A stretch of 64,000 bases of DNA from Rheinheimera sp. A13L (GCF_000217935.1 NZ_AFHI01000012.1:62001-126000); one strand, 5' to 3'. Positions 18,152 through 27,373 are shown, counted from the stretch's first letter. Numbers and translations: made by a program. Notes: a model not told the origin generated them from the letters alone.

Positions 18152-18228
18152 TCCTCAGTAGCTCAGCTGGTTAGAGCGGCGGACTGTTAATCCGTAGGTC
18201 GTTGGTTCGAGCCCAACCTGGGGAGCCA
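18152..18228 (+). tRNA. tRNA-Asn (GTT), copy 1
   Basis: Full cloverleaf: acceptor arms TCCTCAG / CTGGGGA, D-loop GCTCAGCTGGTTAGAGC, anticodon GTT at 18186-18188, T-arm GTTGGTTCGAGCCCAAC, discriminator G and encoded CCA. Reads AAU/AAC codons. Confidence 0.98.
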
Positions 18229-18254
18229 CTGTAGTCTCAACATATTATTTCAGT

Positions 18255-18331
18255 TCCTCAGTAGCTCAGCTGGTTAGAGCGGCGGACTGTTAATCCGTAG
18301 GTCGTTGGTTCGAGCCCAACCTGGGGAGCCA
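18255..18331 (+). tRNA. tRNA-Asn (GTT), copy 2
   Basis: Identical to copy 1 over its whole length including CCA. It is immediately flanked by a perfect 11-base inverted repeat, ATTATTTCAGT at 18244-18254 and ACTGAAATAAT at 18332-18342, which could extend the acceptor stem in the precursor. Confidence 0.98.
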
Positions 18332-18366
18332 ACTGAAATAATGACAATTTGATAACCGTATACAAT

Positions 18367-18443
18367 TCCTCAGTAGCTCAGCCGGTTAGAGCGGCGGACT
18401 GTTAATCCGTAGGTCGTTGGTTCGAGTCCAACCTGGGGAGCCA
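18367..18443 (+). tRNA. tRNA-Asn (GTT), copy 3
   Basis: Same gene with two base differences: GCCGG instead of GCTGG in the D-arm, and GAGTCCA instead of GAGCCCA in the T-arm. The T-arm change turns one pair into a wobble pair. CCA is encoded. I see no clear terminator after it. Confidence 0.98.
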
Positions 18444-18565
18444 CCTAAAATACTTCTTTTACTCCTACTTAATTCTTTCTTTTTCTTAGTGTTTTTCTCT
18501 GAAATACCTTAAGCTTATTTTCTGATGTTCAAGCTCGGACAAAAATTCAGTATGGGTTGCCTGCT

Positions 18566-20422
18566 ATGAAGTCTCCATCCTTTATTGCGTTAAGTCATTG
18601 GACTGCCGCTTTTGCATCGGCTTTGCTGGCGCTTTGGCTGTTCTGGTTTGCTGCTGCTCAACAAATTCAAAGCTTGTACCAGCTGCATTACAGCGCTATT
18701 CAACAAATGTTAGCCAGTGATTTAACCGGCGATACAAAAATTCTGACCCGCCAGCTGAGCAGCAGTTTCGATTTACCTTATTTAAAAGTCAGTCAACTGG
18801 ATGGCGTGGTACTGCATGAACAAAGCAATACTATGCCTGCTCATACTCTCGCGTCCTGGCTGCTGACTCAGTTTGATCGCCCTATTACTGCGGCTTCGAT
18901 CAAAGATCAGCCGCATAATTTACAGGTCGAGTTTTTACCGGCTTTATCTGAACAATTAAGCACGCTGGAACTTTTTAGTGTGTTTTTGTTTTTTGGCATA
19001 CTGCTGCTGGGTGTATTGCCTTATTACCTGCAGCCAGGGCGCCCGAAAAAACTCAAAGCTTTGCCGCCTCATCCTATAGAAGCAGCTGTGCAGCAAGCCC
19101 CCGCCGTAGTGCAACAATTTCAGCCTCAGGCAAATAATTCAGGCACCGACTACTTATTAGAACTGGCGCTTTATGATCAGCTCACGTCTTTACCTAACCG
19201 TCAGCAATTTGTGCGTTATTACGAACAGCAACTCAAAGCCGCCAATGCGGTGTATCAGTCGGTGTTTTTACTGGTACGTTGTCACAGTCTGGCTCAGATC
19301 AACCACAAACAGGGTTATCTGGCTGGCGATTTGTATATTAAAGAAATGGCAGACTTGTTAAAGCAACTGCCTCAACTGTCAGATGAAAGCCCGTTATTCC
19401 GCTTAAACAACACTGATTTTTGTGTATTGTTCCCACAGATGAGCACAGAGCAAACCGAAGAGCTGGTTATACTGTTGCAGCAAAACTTCGACGCTTACCA
19501 GCAGCAAAAACAACTGGATTCGGTGGCATTAACAGGCTTAGTGCAGGTGGCTCAGGGTAAACCTTTGGGTGAATTGCTGGCGATGGCGGATACAGCCTTA
19601 GGTCTGGCAAAAAACAAACAAAGTAAAGTCACTAAACAAAGTAACTTATGGTACTTGTTTACCGATACTCAGGATCAAACGGCAGATTCGTCCTTCAGCA
19701 CCAAAAACTGGCGCACCCTGATTGACGATGTATTACAAGGTCAGCGTTTAACCTTGTTGGCACAACCTATCCAGGGACTGAATAAAACCAGCAAAACCTA
19801 TTCCGAATTATTAGTGCGTTTTCGCAGTAGTGAAGATCAGTTATTGCCTACTGCATTATTTTTAGACATGGCTCAAAAACTCGACAAGCTGATCGAGATT
19901 GAACAGATGATCGTAGAACAGGCACTCAATCTGGTGGCTAACCATCCGGGCCAGAGTTTTGGTTTGAATCTGTCGGCCCATGCGGTGCAGGACGAAGGCT
20001 TTATCAGTTATCTGGAACGGCGTTTGTTAAAAGAAACCGAACTGACTCCACGATTGGTCTTTGAAATCAGTGAATGGGGTTTGCAGCAAAACCTGAAGTT
20101 AAGCAAAAGGTTGATTGATATGCTGCATCAGTGCGGCTCAAGAGTCACAGTGGAAAAATTTGGTGCAGGTATTACTTCCTTTAAATTTTTCCGCGACTTA
20201 AAACCTGATTTTGTCAAAATGGATGGCAGCTACACCAGACAAATTGAAGAAGACAAAAATAACCAGTATTTCGTCCGGCTGATGGTGGATTTAGCGCACC
20301 GCATTGGTGTGGTTGTATTCGCCGAAAATGTAGAAACTGCAGCAGAAAAACAAATGCTGGAGTCTCTATTGATTGACGGTATTCAAGGTTATTTCTTAGG
20401 TAAACCGGCGCCGCTTGAATAA
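18566..20422 (+). CDS. Membrane GGDEF-EAL protein with degenerate motifs
   Basis: A 618-residue inner-membrane protein of the cyclic-di-GMP family. TM1 lies near 10-30, a periplasmic segment follows, and TM2 is near 130-150. A GGDEF-like domain (about 200-350) carries NNTDF where GGDEF should be, and an EAL domain occupies 380-618. In the EAL domain the first motif reads SELLVRF, the N of FGLNLSA, the E of FEISEWG, the K of VKMDGS, AENVET and QGYFLGKP are retained, but the metal-binding DDFG is EKFG. I infer loss of cyclase activity and probably of phosphodiesterase activity. It may be a receptor or scaffold, as known for LapD and CsrD. ATG 18566 is preferred over an in-frame TTG nine bases earlier. 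A REP cluster follows the stop. Confidence 0.88.
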   Translation: MKSPSFIALSHWTAAFASALLALWLFWFAAAQQIQSLYQLHYSAIQQMLASDLTGDTKILTRQLSSSFDLPYLKVSQLDGVVLHEQSNTMPAHTLASWLLTQFDRPITAASIKDQPHNLQVEFLPALSEQLSTLELFSVFLFFGILLLGVLPYYLQPGRPKKLKALPPHPIEAAVQQAPAVVQQFQPQANNSGTDYLLELALYDQLTSLPNRQQFVRYYEQQLKAANAVYQSVFLLVRCHSLAQINHKQGYLAGDLYIKEMADLLKQLPQLSDESPLFRLNNTDFCVLFPQMSTEQTEELVILLQQNFDAYQQQKQLDSVALTGLVQVAQGKPLGELLAMADTALGLAKNKQSKVTKQSNLWYLFTDTQDQTADSSFSTKNWRTLIDDVLQGQRLTLLAQPIQGLNKTSKTYSELLVRFRSSEDQLLPTALFLDMAQKLDKLIEIEQMIVEQALNLVANHPGQSFGLNLSAHAVQDEGFISYLERRLLKETELTPRLVFEISEWGLQQNLKLSKRLIDMLHQCGSRVTVEKFGAGITSFKFFRDLKPDFVKMDGSYTRQIEEDKNNQYFVRLMVDLAHRIGVVVFAENVETAAEKQMLESLLIDGIQGYFLGKPAPLE

Positions 20423-20423
20423 A

Positions 20424-20609
20424 ACGGGCGGGTACAAGACCCGCCCCTACAATTGATTGATTTTAATTAGAATTATTGTAGGGGCGACCTTTATGGTCGC
20501 CCGCAGTTTTTAATCCGTCTTATTGCCCGTTGTGGTATTTGGCGGCATGTCCCGGCCCTGCCATTGGCACCGTTGTGACCTTTAGACGGGCGGGTACAAG
20601 ACCCGCCCC
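20424..20609. repeat. REP-like palindrome cluster
   Basis: Three G/C-rich palindromes lie between two genes. An identical 24-base unit (ACGGGCGGGTACAAG then ACCCGCCCC) occurs at 20424-20447 and 20586-20609. Between them is GGGCGACC-TTTAT-GGTCGCCC (20482-20502), followed by a short T-tract that may end the upstream gene. The first and middle units are joined by an outer inverted repeat, CCCCTACAAT (20444-20453) and ATTGTAGGGG (20475-20484). The arrangement is that of a bacterial interspersed mosaic element. Confidence 0.8.
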
Positions 20610-20663
20610 AACGTTTTTTGTTTTATCAAACATAGGTTTGTAATTCAGAATCGTTCTGTGTTG

Positions 20664-20692
20664 TTGTTTCGATTGTTACAAAGCCGCATAAT
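20664..20692 (+). promoter_or_regulatory. Candidate sigma70 promoter of the rsx operon
   Basis: -35 TTGTTT, 17-base spacer, -10 CATAAT, 27 bases before the rsxA start. Found by eye; no regulator site is evident. Confidence 0.5.
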
Positions 20693-20719
20693 AGCGCGAC
20701 TTTTTTCTGGGGTTCTTTT

Positions 20720-21301
20720 ATGTCGGAATTTTTGCTGTTGCTGGTCAGCACAGTGCTGGTGAATAACTTCGTTCTGGTGAAGTTTCTCGGCTTATGCCCT
20801 GTGATGGGCGTATCAAAAAAACTCGAAACCGCCATTGGCATGTCGATGGCGACTACTTTTGTTCTGACCTTAGCCTCGCTTTGCAGTTATCTGGTCGATT
20901 TTTATTTATTACAGCCGCTGGATTTAATGTATCTGCGTACCTTAAGTTTTATTCTGGTGATCGCTGTGGTGGTGCAATTTACTGAAATGGTGGTGCATAA
21001 AACCAGCCCTACTTTGTATCGTTTATTAGGTATCTTTTTACCTTTAATCACCACCAACTGCGCTGTATTGGGCGTGGCTATTCTGAACGTCAATGCCCGT
21101 CATGATTTTTTCTCCTCTGTGGTCTATGGCTTTGGTGCTGCTGCCGGTTTTTCTTTGGTACTGATTTTGTTTGCCGCTATGCGCGAGCGTCTGGCTGCCG
21201 CCGATGTACCAGTGTCTTTTAAAGGTGCAGCTATAGGTATGATTACCGCGGGTTTAATGTCTTTAGCCTTTATGGGCTTTACTGGTTTGGTGAAAGCGTA
21301 A
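20720..21301 (+). CDS. rsxA: Rnf/Rsx electron transport complex subunit A
   Basis: A 193-residue integral membrane subunit with six hydrophobic segments, paralogous to RsxE and to NqrD/NqrE. Recognisable is the N-terminal [21 protein letters not shown]. The internal [13 protein letters not shown] matches the conserved half-channel motif whose cysteines hold an iron-sulfur centre between RnfA and RnfE. The complex couples NADH:ferredoxin electron transfer to ion movement; in E. coli it keeps SoxR reduced. The first gene of rsxABCDGE, its stop abuts the rsxB start. Confidence 0.97.
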   Translation: MSEFLLLLVSTVLVNNFVLVKFLGLCPVMGVSKKLETAIGMSMATTFVLTLASLCSYLVDFYLLQPLDLMYLRTLSFILVIAVVVQFTEMVVHKTSPTLYRLLGIFLPLITTNCAVLGVAILNVNARHDFFSSVVYGFGAAAGFSLVLILFAAMRERLAAADVPVSFKGAAIGMITAGLMSLAFMGFTGLVKA

Positions 21302-21856
21302 ATGTCTATTATCACAGCCCTTTGGGCTTTGGGTATTCTGGCGCTGGTCTTTGGTGCCGCTCTGGGATACGCCGCCATACGTTTTAAAGTGGATGCCGAT
21401 CCACTGGTTGAACAAATTGACGAAATTTTACCGCAAACTCAATGTGGTCAATGTGGCTATCCGGGTTGCAGGCCTTATGCCGAAGCCATAGCCAATGGCG
21501 ATGACATCAATAAATGCCCGCCCGGTGGCGACACCACCATCAAAAAACTGGCCGACTTAATGGGTGTCGAAGCCAAACCTTTGGATGCAGCCCAAACTCC
21601 GGCGATAAAACGTGTAGCCTATATCCGTGAAGATGAATGCATTGGTTGTACTAAATGTATTCAGGCCTGCCCTGTGGATGCCATAGTCGGCGCTTCTAAG
21701 CAGATGCATACCGTCATTATCGACGAATGCACAGGTTGTGATTTATGTGTTGAACCTTGTCCTGTGGATTGCATTGATATGGTGCCATTGGCCAGCAGTA
21801 TTGAACGCTGGAAATGGGACTTAAATGCCATTCCGGTAAAAGTGCTGGAGTCCTAA
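21302..21856 (+). CDS. rsxB: Rnf/Rsx complex ferredoxin-like subunit B
   Basis: A 184-residue iron-sulfur subunit. An N-terminal membrane helix (about 5-25) is followed by a four-Cys cluster domain ([13 protein letters not shown] onward to the Cys of KCPPGG) and two CxxCxxCxxxCP ferredoxin motifs ([12 protein letters not shown] and [12 protein letters not shown]). It passes electrons between RsxC and the membrane subunits. It starts directly after the rsxA stop and ends one base before the rsxC start. Confidence 0.97.
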   Translation: MSIITALWALGILALVFGAALGYAAIRFKVDADPLVEQIDEILPQTQCGQCGYPGCRPYAEAIANGDDINKCPPGGDTTIKKLADLMGVEAKPLDAAQTPAIKRVAYIREDECIGCTKCIQACPVDAIVGASKQMHTVIIDECTGCDLCVEPCPVDCIDMVPLASSIERWKWDLNAIPVKVLES

Positions 21857-21857
21857 C

Positions 21858-24149
21858 TTGCCTACTTTATTTCAACAAATTCAGGCAGGAAAAGTCTGGG
21901 ACTTTCACGGTGGTATTCACCCGCCAAGCCGTAAAGAGCGCACCAATCAAAAACCTGTGGCGCTTTTGGATATTCCTGACCGTTTATATATACCACTGCG
22001 CCAGCATATAGGTGTGGCAGGCAAAGTGCTGGTCAAAGTGGGCGATCGGGTACTCAAAGGCCAGGCTTTAACTCAGGCCGATAATGCGATGGCTGTGCCT
22101 GTGCATGCGCCAACCTCAGGCATGGTGCTTGCGATTGAACTACATACCAGCACTCACCCATCGAGCTTAGCTGAACCTACTTTAGTGCTGGCTCCGGATG
22201 GCATGGACGAATGGCGGCCACGTAAGCCATTGGATCCAGAACAAGTGGATATCTATACCTTACTGGAACGCATTCAGGAATCCGGTATTTCAGGTATGGG
22301 CGGTGCAGGCTTCCCAACTCATATTAAAGTGAATGTTAAACAGCCGGTGGATTATCTGATCATCAATGCTGTGGAGTGTGAACCCTACATCACTGCAGAT
22401 GACATGCTGATGCAGGAACGCGCCAGCGATATTATTGCCGGTATCGAAATACTGGTGAAACTGCTCAGTCCAAAAGCGGTATTGATAGGTATTGAAGATG
22501 ATAAACCTATAGCAGCAGCCTCATTAAAAGCAGCTATAGGCCAGAGAGACAACTACTTTGTGCGGGAAGTGCCCACCAAGTACCCGTCCGGTGGCGAAAA
22601 ACAATTAATCCAACTGCTGACCAATAAAGAAGTTCCTGCGGGTCGAAGACCTTTAGATATTGGCATTGTGATGCAAAACGTCGGCACTGCTTTTGCGATA
22701 GCTCAGGCGGTGCTGGATGATATTCCGCTGATCCATCGTGTAGTGACAGTGGCAGGTGAAACTTTAGCCCAGCAGCAAAACGTACTGGCTCTGATCGGTA
22801 CTCCTATTTCTGATTTATTAAACGCCTGTGGTTTTCAGGCTGAACCACAGCAGCGCATTATTGTTGGTGGCCCTATGATGGGCTTTGCCATAGCCGACTG
22901 GTCTGTGCCTGTAGTCAAAACCACCAACTGCGTGTTAGCCCCGACTGAAAACGAGCTGGGTGCTGCCAGCGAGGAAATGGATTGTATCCGTTGTGGTGCT
23001 TGTGCCGACGCCTGCCCTGCCAGCTTATTGCCGCAGCAGCTGTTGTGGTACAGCAAAGCTCATGATCAGGACAAACTGGCCGAATACAATTTATCCGACT
23101 GCATTGAATGTGGCGCCTGCGCTTATGTCTGCCCAAGCGAAATTCCTCTGGTGCATTATTACCGGGTAGCCAAAGCTGAAATTCGTGAAACTCAGCGTGA
23201 AGCCTTAAAAGCCGAACAAGCCAAAGCCCGTTTTGATGCCCGCACCGAACGTTTAGAGCGGGAAAAACAAGAGCGTCTGGAACGCAACCAGCAACTGGCG
23301 GCTCAGCGGGTAGCACAGCAACAAGCCAGCGGTCAGGCAAGCCAAAGCGCGGCAGCAGTGCAACAAGCATTGGCGCGCACTCAGCAGCAAAGCGACCAGC
23401 CACTGGATAAAGCACAAATTATTGCAGAGCGTGAACGTAAAAAAGCCGAAGCCTTGGCTTATCAACAGCAAAAACAACAGGCTCAAACTGCAACGCCGGC
23501 AGAAAACACAGCGCCAGGTACTGCCGAAGATCCACGCAAAGCGGCTATAGCTGCAGCTTTGGCCCGTGCCAAAGCGAAAAAACAAGCAGAAGCACAGCCT
23601 GAAGCCATTGAACAACCAGCACCAGCTGAAACTGCGGCTTCTGATACTCCTGATATGGATGCAAAAAAAGCTGCAGTAGCCGCCGCTATAGCCCGTGCTA
23701 AAGCAAAAAAACAAGCTGAAGCACAACCAGAAGCTATTGAGCAACCAGCACCAGCTGAAACTGCTGCTTCTGATATTCCTGATGTGAATGCTAAAAAAGC
23801 TGCAGTAGCTGCCGCTATAGCCCGAGCCAAAGCAAAAAAACAAGCAGAAGCACAACCTGAAGCTGTTGAACAACCAGCACCAGCTGAAACTGCGTCTTCT
23901 GATACTGCTGATATGGATGCAAAAAAAGCCGCAGTGGCCGCCGCTATAGCCCGTGCCAAGGCGAAAAAGTTAGCGGAACAGGCTGAAGCCCAACAGCAAA
24001 CAGAAGTGAAGGCTACAACACAACAGGCTCCTTCAGCAGAACCTCAAGAGCCTGTAGCACCACCAGAACAAGATGCCAAAAAAGCCGCCATAGCAGCTGC
24101 TATAGCCCGGGCCAAAGCTAAAAAACAACAAAACAGCGAGCCGTTATGA
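21858..24149 (+). CDS. rsxC: Rnf/Rsx complex NADH-binding subunit C with repeat tail
   Basis: A 763-residue subunit that takes electrons from NADH through FMN and two 4Fe-4S clusters. The core (about 1-450) holds a glycine-rich nucleotide region (SGMGGAGFPTHIKV), the FMN-binding region (INAVECEPYITADD), and cluster motifs CIRCGACADACP and CIECGACAYVCP. The remaining 300 residues form an Ala/Lys/Gln-rich tail with a 43-residue repeat, a known variable feature of gammaproteobacterial RsxC. The start is TTG 21858, supported by GGAG 7 bases upstream and no better alternative. The stop overlaps the rsxD start. Confidence 0.96.
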   Translation: MPTLFQQIQAGKVWDFHGGIHPPSRKERTNQKPVALLDIPDRLYIPLRQHIGVAGKVLVKVGDRVLKGQALTQADNAMAVPVHAPTSGMVLAIELHTSTHPSSLAEPTLVLAPDGMDEWRPRKPLDPEQVDIYTLLERIQESGISGMGGAGFPTHIKVNVKQPVDYLIINAVECEPYITADDMLMQERASDIIAGIEILVKLLSPKAVLIGIEDDKPIAAASLKAAIGQRDNYFVREVPTKYPSGGEKQLIQLLTNKEVPAGRRPLDIGIVMQNVGTAFAIAQAVLDDIPLIHRVVTVAGETLAQQQNVLALIGTPISDLLNACGFQAEPQQRIIVGGPMMGFAIADWSVPVVKTTNCVLAPTENELGAASEEMDCIRCGACADACPASLLPQQLLWYSKAHDQDKLAEYNLSDCIECGACAYVCPSEIPLVHYYRVAKAEIRETQREALKAEQAKARFDARTERLEREKQERLERNQQLAAQRVAQQQASGQASQSAAAVQQALARTQQQSDQPLDKAQIIAERERKKAEALAYQQQKQQAQTATPAENTAPGTAEDPRKAAIAAALARAKAKKQAEAQPEAIEQPAPAETAASDTPDMDAKKAAVAAAIARAKAKKQAEAQPEAIEQPAPAETAASDIPDVNAKKAAVAAAIARAKAKKQAEAQPEAVEQPAPAETASSDTADMDAKKAAVAAAIARAKAKKLAEQAEAQQQTEVKATTQQAPSAEPQEPVAPPEQDAKKAAIAAAIARAKAKKQQNSEPL
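23526..24146 (+). repeat. 129-bp tandem repeats encoding the RsxC tail
   Basis: Three full 129-bp units (23526, 23655, 23784) and two diverged or partial units (23913, 24069) encode a repeated 43-residue segment beginning MDAKKAAVAAAIARAKAKK and continuing with an acidic PEAIEQPAPAE linker. The units are nearly identical, so copy number should vary between strains. Confidence 0.92.
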
Positions 24150-25210
24150 GTTTTAAGATCGCCAGCTCTCCGCACCAGCACATCCAAAAAACGACTGCCC
24201 AGTTGATGAAACTGGTGGCTGTGGCCGCCGTGCCTGGTATTGCAGTGCAGGCTTACTTTTTTGGTTACGGAGTACTGATCCAACTGCTGCTGGCCATCAT
24301 CACGGCTTTGCTTTGTGAAGCTGCAGTACTGGCGCTTCGTGGGAAAAAAGTCAAAGTGAAATTGCTGGACCACAGCGCTTTAGTCACAGCCTTGTTGCTT
24401 GCTGTTGCTATCCCCTCTTATGCCCCATGGTGGCTGGTAGTGATAGGCACAGCTTTTGCCATTATTGTGGTGAAACAACTGTACGGCGGCTTAGGGAACA
24501 ACTTATTTAACCCGGCCATGGCGGCTTATGTATTGCTGTTGGTGTCATTTCCGCTGCCTATGACCAGTTGGTTACCTGCGGCACCTTTGCAGCAGCAAAG
24601 CCTGGGTCCTGCCGATGCAGTCTGCACTATTTTTACCAACTTTAGCTGCAGTGGCTATAGTATCAGCCAGCTGCGCCAGGATGCAGATGGCATCAGTATG
24701 GCCACGCCGCTGGATACGTTAAAAACCGATCTGTCTCAAGGCTACACCACAGAAGAAAGTATGAAAAAACCTGTGTTTGGCTGGTTATCCGGTGAAGGCT
24801 GGTTTTGGGTCAATTTAGCTTATTTGGCAGGTGGTTTGTTTTTACTGCAGCAAAAAGTGATTCAGTGGCGTATTCCTGTGGCTGTATTAGGTTCCTTGTT
24901 TGGTTTTAGTTTCATCGCCTGGCTGATATCACCGGACACCAATGCCAGCCCACTATTCCAACTATTTTCCGGCGCTACCATGCTGGCTGCTTTTTTTATT
25001 GCGACCGATCCGGTGTCAGCGTCAACCACAGAAAAAGGCCGGCTGGTTTTTGGTGCTTTAATAGGTGGATTGGCCTTTGTGATCCGTAGTTACGGTGGTT
25101 ATCCGGACGCTTTTGCTTTTGCCGTGATGCTGGCCAATATGACGGTGCCGTTGATTGACTACTACACCCAGCCCCGAACTTATGGCCATAAAAGCAAAGG
25201 AGCGCGCTGA
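24146..25210 (+). CDS. rsxD: Rnf/Rsx complex membrane subunit D
   Basis: A 354-residue polytopic subunit of the NqrB/RnfD family with about nine hydrophobic segments. FMN is known to be attached to a Thr in this family; the likely site here is SGATMLAAFFIATDPVSAST. The start overlaps the rsxC stop (ATGA), implying translational coupling, and the stop overlaps the rsxG start by one base. Confidence 0.96.
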   Translation: MSFKIASSPHQHIQKTTAQLMKLVAVAAVPGIAVQAYFFGYGVLIQLLLAIITALLCEAAVLALRGKKVKVKLLDHSALVTALLLAVAIPSYAPWWLVVIGTAFAIIVVKQLYGGLGNNLFNPAMAAYVLLLVSFPLPMTSWLPAAPLQQQSLGPADAVCTIFTNFSCSGYSISQLRQDADGISMATPLDTLKTDLSQGYTTEESMKKPVFGWLSGEGWFWVNLAYLAGGLFLLQQKVIQWRIPVAVLGSLFGFSFIAWLISPDTNASPLFQLFSGATMLAAFFIATDPVSASTTEKGRLVFGALIGGLAFVIRSYGGYPDAFAFAVMLANMTVPLIDYYTQPRTYGHKSKGAR

Positions 25211-25836
25211 TGCTAAGTTCTGTAGGTAAAAATGCGCTGTTGCTTGGTACTGCCGCCGTACTTTGTGTCTTTGCTGTGGCTGCTGTCAATGAAATTACAA
25301 AAAGCGAAATCGCTCAGCAGCAGCTTGACGGCAAACTTCGCACCTTAGTGGAAGTGATGCCAGAACTGGCGGGTAACACCACTGTTTTGAACGACTGTGT
25401 AGCCGCGCTGGATACAGAGTTATTAGGCAAAGAAGCCAAACAGAATATCTACCGCTATAGGGTGGAAGGCGCAGTCAAAGCCTATTTAGTCGAAACCACA
25501 GCACCAGATGGCTACAGCGGCGCCATTGAAGTGCTGGCAGCCATCAGCCCGGACAGCGGGATTATTGGTGTAAGGGTGCTGAGCCATAAAGAAACTCCGG
25601 GCCTGGGCGATAAAATCGAACTGAGAAAAAGCCCATGGGTGCTGAGCTTTAATGGCCAGACTCTGGGTTCAAAAGATGATCGTAGTTTTGCCGTAAAAAA
25701 AGACGGTGGTCAGTTTGACCAGTTTGCCGGTGCTACTATTACGCCTCGTGCGGTAGTGAAAGCAGTGAAAAACGCAGCTATTTATATTCAGCAACATCCG
25801 GAACTGGCCAGTCTGCCCTCTGATTGTGCAGTCTGA
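25210..25836 (+). CDS. rsxG: Rnf/Rsx complex flavoprotein subunit G
   Basis: A 208-residue protein with one N-terminal membrane helix (about 8-27) and a periplasmic FMN-binding domain. The attachment motif is present as [10 protein letters not shown], where the Thr carries FMN through a phosphoester bond added by ApbE. Conserved [12 protein letters not shown] and [10 protein letters not shown] are visible. Translation is coupled to rsxD by TGATG. Confidence 0.96.
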   Translation: MLSSVGKNALLLGTAAVLCVFAVAAVNEITKSEIAQQQLDGKLRTLVEVMPELAGNTTVLNDCVAALDTELLGKEAKQNIYRYRVEGAVKAYLVETTAPDGYSGAIEVLAAISPDSGIIGVRVLSHKETPGLGDKIELRKSPWVLSFNGQTLGSKDDRSFAVKKDGGQFDQFAGATITPRAVVKAVKNAAIYIQQHPELASLPSDCAV

Positions 25837-25868
25837 ATGGTATGGAATCTTCTCCGATGGAAAGCAAA

Positions 25869-26564
25869 ATGAATCAATATCAGGAGTTAGTCCGACAGGG
25901 CTTGTGGAAAAACAACCCAGGCCTGGTGCAGTTATTAGGTCTTTGTCCTTTACTTGCCGTCACCAACAGCCTGGCCAGCGCTTTGGGTTTAGGTTTGGCC
26001 ACTATGCTGGTGTTATTAAGCACCAACACTGTAGTGTCGCTCATCCGCAATTATGTGCCTAATGAAATCCGTATTCCGGTTTTTGTGATGGTGATTGCTT
26101 CTGTGGTGACTGTGATCGAGCTGTTGATGCATGCTTTTATGTATAACCTATATCAGGCTTTGGGCATTTTTATTCCACTGATAGTCACCAACTGCATAGT
26201 GATTGGCCGGGCTGAAGCTTTTGCCTCGAAAAATGCCGTTCTACCAGCAGCTTTTGATGGGTTGATGATGGGCACTGGTTTTGCGTTGGTGCTTTGTACT
26301 TTAGGTGCGGTACGTGAAGTCATAGGTTCTGGTACTTTGTTTGCCGGAGCGGATTTACTGCTGGGTGATTGGGCCAAAGTGCTGACCATTCATTTGTATC
26401 AGGCCGATAACCAGTTTTTATTGGCCATATTGCCACCAGGCGCTTTTTTAGTGATGGGCTTTCTGATCGCAGCTAAAAACGCTGTGGATGCCCGAATTGC
26501 GGCCAAAGCTAAACCTGTCGAACAAAAAATCAGCCGGGCACGTGTCACTCACGTGTCTACCTAG
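25869..26564 (+). CDS. rsxE: Rnf/Rsx complex membrane subunit E
   Basis: A six-helix partner of Rsx[26 protein letters not shown] is near-diagnostic, and [20 protein letters not shown] carries the second conserved Cys. ATG 25869 was chosen because GGAAA precedes it and the product is then 231 residues, the usual length, with the same nine residues before QGLW as in E. coli. Upstream in-frame ATGs at 25842 and 25857 are less likely. The start lies 32 bases after the rsxG stop. Confidence 0.96.
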   Translation: MNQYQELVRQGLWKNNPGLVQLLGLCPLLAVTNSLASALGLGLATMLVLLSTNTVVSLIRNYVPNEIRIPVFVMVIASVVTVIELLMHAFMYNLYQALGIFIPLIVTNCIVIGRAEAFASKNAVLPAAFDGLMMGTGFALVLCTLGAVREVIGSGTLFAGADLLLGDWAKVLTIHLYQADNQFLLAILPPGAFLVMGFLIAAKNAVDARIAAKAKPVEQKISRARVTHVST

Positions 26565-26589
26565 CAGCAAGGGATTTGAATAAAGTCGA

Positions 26590-27249
26590 ATGAACAAAGA
26601 AAAACGTATTCAGATATTACAGCGTCTGCGGGAAAACAACCCTAACCCCACCACTGAACTGGAATTTAATTCGCCTTTTGAATTGCTGGTGGCTGTGTTG
26701 TTATCAGCTCAGGCCACTGACGTCAGCGTCAATAAAGCCACCCGTCTGCTCTACCCTGTTGCGAATACGCCACAGGCTATTTTTGACTTGGGTGTCGACG
26801 GTGTAAAGCACTACATCAAGACGATTGGGCTTTTTAACTCAAAAGCCGAGAACCTGATTAAAACCTGCCGTATTCTGATCGATCAGCACAACAGCATAGT
26901 GCCGGAAAACCGTGAAGCTTTAGAAGCTTTGCCAGGTGTAGGCCGTAAAACAGCCAATGTGGTGCTGAACACAGCTTTTGGCTGGCTAAAAGATAACGAA
27001 GGTAAATACTTTATCGCCGTCGATACCCATATCCAACGCGTCGCAAACCGTACAGGCTACGCCAAGGGCAAAACGGTTGAAGAAACCGAACAAAGCATCA
27101 TTAAAAACACCCCGAATAAATCTGAGTTTATGTATGACCTGCATCACTGGCTGATCCTGCATGGCCGCTATACCTGCGTGGCACGTAAACCTAAATGTGG
27201 ATCGTGCATCATTGAGGATCTGTGTGAGTTTAAAGAAAAAACTGAATAG
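26590..27249 (+). CDS. nth: Endonuclease III (DNA glycosylase/AP lyase)
   Basis: The base-excision-repair enzyme for oxidised pyrimidines. At 219 residues it has the helix-hairpin-helix EALPGVGRKTANVVLN with the catalytic Lys, the catalytic Asp in VDTHIQRVANRTG, and a C-terminal 4Fe-4S loop with C-x6-C-x2-C-x5-C spacing (CVARKPKCGSCIIEDLC). It is last in the rsx-nth operon, an order conserved in many gammaproteobacteria. Confidence 0.97.
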   Translation: MNKEKRIQILQRLRENNPNPTTELEFNSPFELLVAVLLSAQATDVSVNKATRLLYPVANTPQAIFDLGVDGVKHYIKTIGLFNSKAENLIKTCRILIDQHNSIVPENREALEALPGVGRKTANVVLNTAFGWLKDNEGKYFIAVDTHIQRVANRTGYAKGKTVEETEQSIIKNTPNKSEFMYDLHHWLILHGRYTCVARKPKCGSCIIEDLCEFKEKTE

Positions 27250-27373
27250 CCACATGACTGGTTAGAGTGAATAGCGGTTATCCAGGCATAAGTTCCAGCT
27301 GAATGACAGATGCACCTGATGAATAAGAGCCTATAGGAAACAGTGTTTGGTTTTACCCACGCTGGCCCATAAG

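Noticed and set aside
22915-23959. Long antisense reading frames across the end of rsxC
   Set aside because: They arise from the repetitive, G/C-biased rsxC tail read backwards; no family character, no ribosome-binding sites, and the forward frame is a certain gene.
23526-24146. Possible CRISPR array because of regular repeats
   Set aside because: Units are 129 bp without unique spacers and keep one open frame encoding the RsxC tail.
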